Source: Mesostigma viride | Taxonomy: Eukaryota; Streptophyta; Mesostigmatophyceae; Mesostigmatales; Mesostigmataceae | NCBI GenBank assembly: GCA_009746045.1 | Contig: RPFO01001567.1 | Span: 26,001-90,000, forward strand | Reading direction: 5' to 3' | Length of the DNA: 64,000 bases | Shown: piece by piece, positions 63,415-64,000 of the stretch | How positions within the stretch are numbered: the first letter of the stretch is position 1 | How the letters are laid out: every line of letters begins with the position of its first letter | Notes under the pieces: model-generated | What the model saw: the letters and a program-made list of their open reading frames with translations, nothing else | Database searches by the model: none | What the model was told of the DNA's origin: nothing | Position numbers and translations under genes: made by a program

Positions 63415-64000
63415 CTATAAATACCGGCCTGTGTGGCCTGGCTTGTGGCACTTGCCACACAAATTGGTCGACAGAGGAAAATTCTTGTTGGCATTGCAGC
63501 TGTCACGGTTGTGGCCAGTGCCCTGGCACCTCGGGCACTTCTCGCGTCTGTCGCCCTCCCTAAAAACAGCACTGATGCTTGGTGTTCCCGCGGGCTTGGT
63601 GGCAGATCCCCTTCCCGCCAATTCCTGTGCCGCGCCACCGAGGGCGAAGGCCTCCCGGATGGCAGTAAAGCTGGCAGTCCTGCTTTCCAGCTTTTCCTTT
63701 GTCAGGACGGGTGCCAGGCCCTGGATACTGCTGTCAGTAATCACACCACTGGCAAGGGCCTTGCCCAGGAAAAGCACGACGCTGAAATCATCTGGAAAAG
63801 TCAACGTAGTGTCTTCCAGCATCCTCTCGAATGCCAGTGTCGCCTTGACCGGGTCGCCCGACACCTCAAAAGTGAGGATCCGCATCATATCTTTGATAGA
63901 CTTGAGCGGGCCCTCGGGCACCAGGAGTTCCTTCGAACGGCTGTAAAAGTCCGCCCACTCCATCTTCTTCTCGTGGGCAATCCGGATCAAATCACGGACG
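63415..64000 (-). pseudogene. gag: 3' part of a retroelement gag, runs off the window
   Basis: Open from the right edge to a stop at 63415. A helical region (LKSIKDMMRILTFEVSGDPVKATLAFERML) is followed by a complete zinc knuckle (CPRCQGTGHNRDSC) and a second one lacking its last Cys (LCGKCHKPGHTGRYL, then stop). Two tandem knuckles recall element 4, but the capsid part is not obviously similar. No pol follows downstream to 62956, so the element is truncated after gag. Confidence 0.65.

Overview
The window looks like a transposon-saturated, repeat-rich stretch of a eukaryotic nuclear genome, most plausibly a green alga (inference, moderate to low confidence). Reasons are the mix of Copia-type LTR elements, a tyrosine-recombinase (DIRS/PAT-like) retroelement, a piggyBac-type DNA transposon, a tRNA-Asp-derived SINE, several solo LTRs, GC-rich hairpin repeats and long minisatellites. 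There is no convincing host single-copy gene, no rRNA gene, no intact tRNA gene and no CRISPR. Nearly all real coding sequence belongs to mobile elements, much of it broken by frameshifts.

Layout. 1-4900: 5' two thirds of Copia-like element 1 (minus strand; ORF0, gag, start of pol, 5' LTR). 5085-5292: a near-perfect inverted-repeat MITE. 6546-14921: complete element 2 of the same family (minus), inserted into a SINE with a 5-bp target duplication. 15-22.8 kb: old repeats, tandem GC-rich hairpin units, a minisatellite split by a solo LTR. 22.9-24.7 kb: one copy of a segmental duplication whose partner is at 54.5-57.0 kb. 25601-27828: small non-autonomous LTR element with visually identical LTRs. 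29.7-34.9 kb: array of about 1-kb units interrupted by another solo LTR. 34935-47062: a DIRS/PAT-like element (minus) with split direct repeats, itself hit by a gag-protease-only Copia element (41263-46256) and containing a 400-bp satellite made from the SINE. 48222-54061: Copia-like element 4 (plus) with an uninterrupted 3.7-kb pol. 57056-59634: piggyBac-like transposon with definable ends. 60.5-64 kb: old repeats and the 3' part of another gag (minus) running off the window.

Most interesting signal. Elements 1, 2 and 4 form an unusual Copia-like lineage. Their pol order is integrase, then a retropepsin-like domain, then reverse transcriptase and RNase H, whereas Ty1/Copia has protease before integrase. 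In elements 2 and 4 the RT catalytic box is HGDD instead of YVDD. In all three, gag and pol share one reading frame separated by a single TGA followed by C (TGA-CTAG in element 1, a known leaky context), which suggests stop-codon readthrough. LTRs end AGTT...AACT rather than TG...CA. Elements 1 and 2 also carry a conserved extra gene (ORF0) upstream of gag. Other notable points are hairpin-bounded repeat modules joined at one CAAG junction, a piggyBac-like element whose empty site implies a CAAG duplication instead of TTAA, and a 2A-like NPGP motif in the DIRS-like polyprotein.
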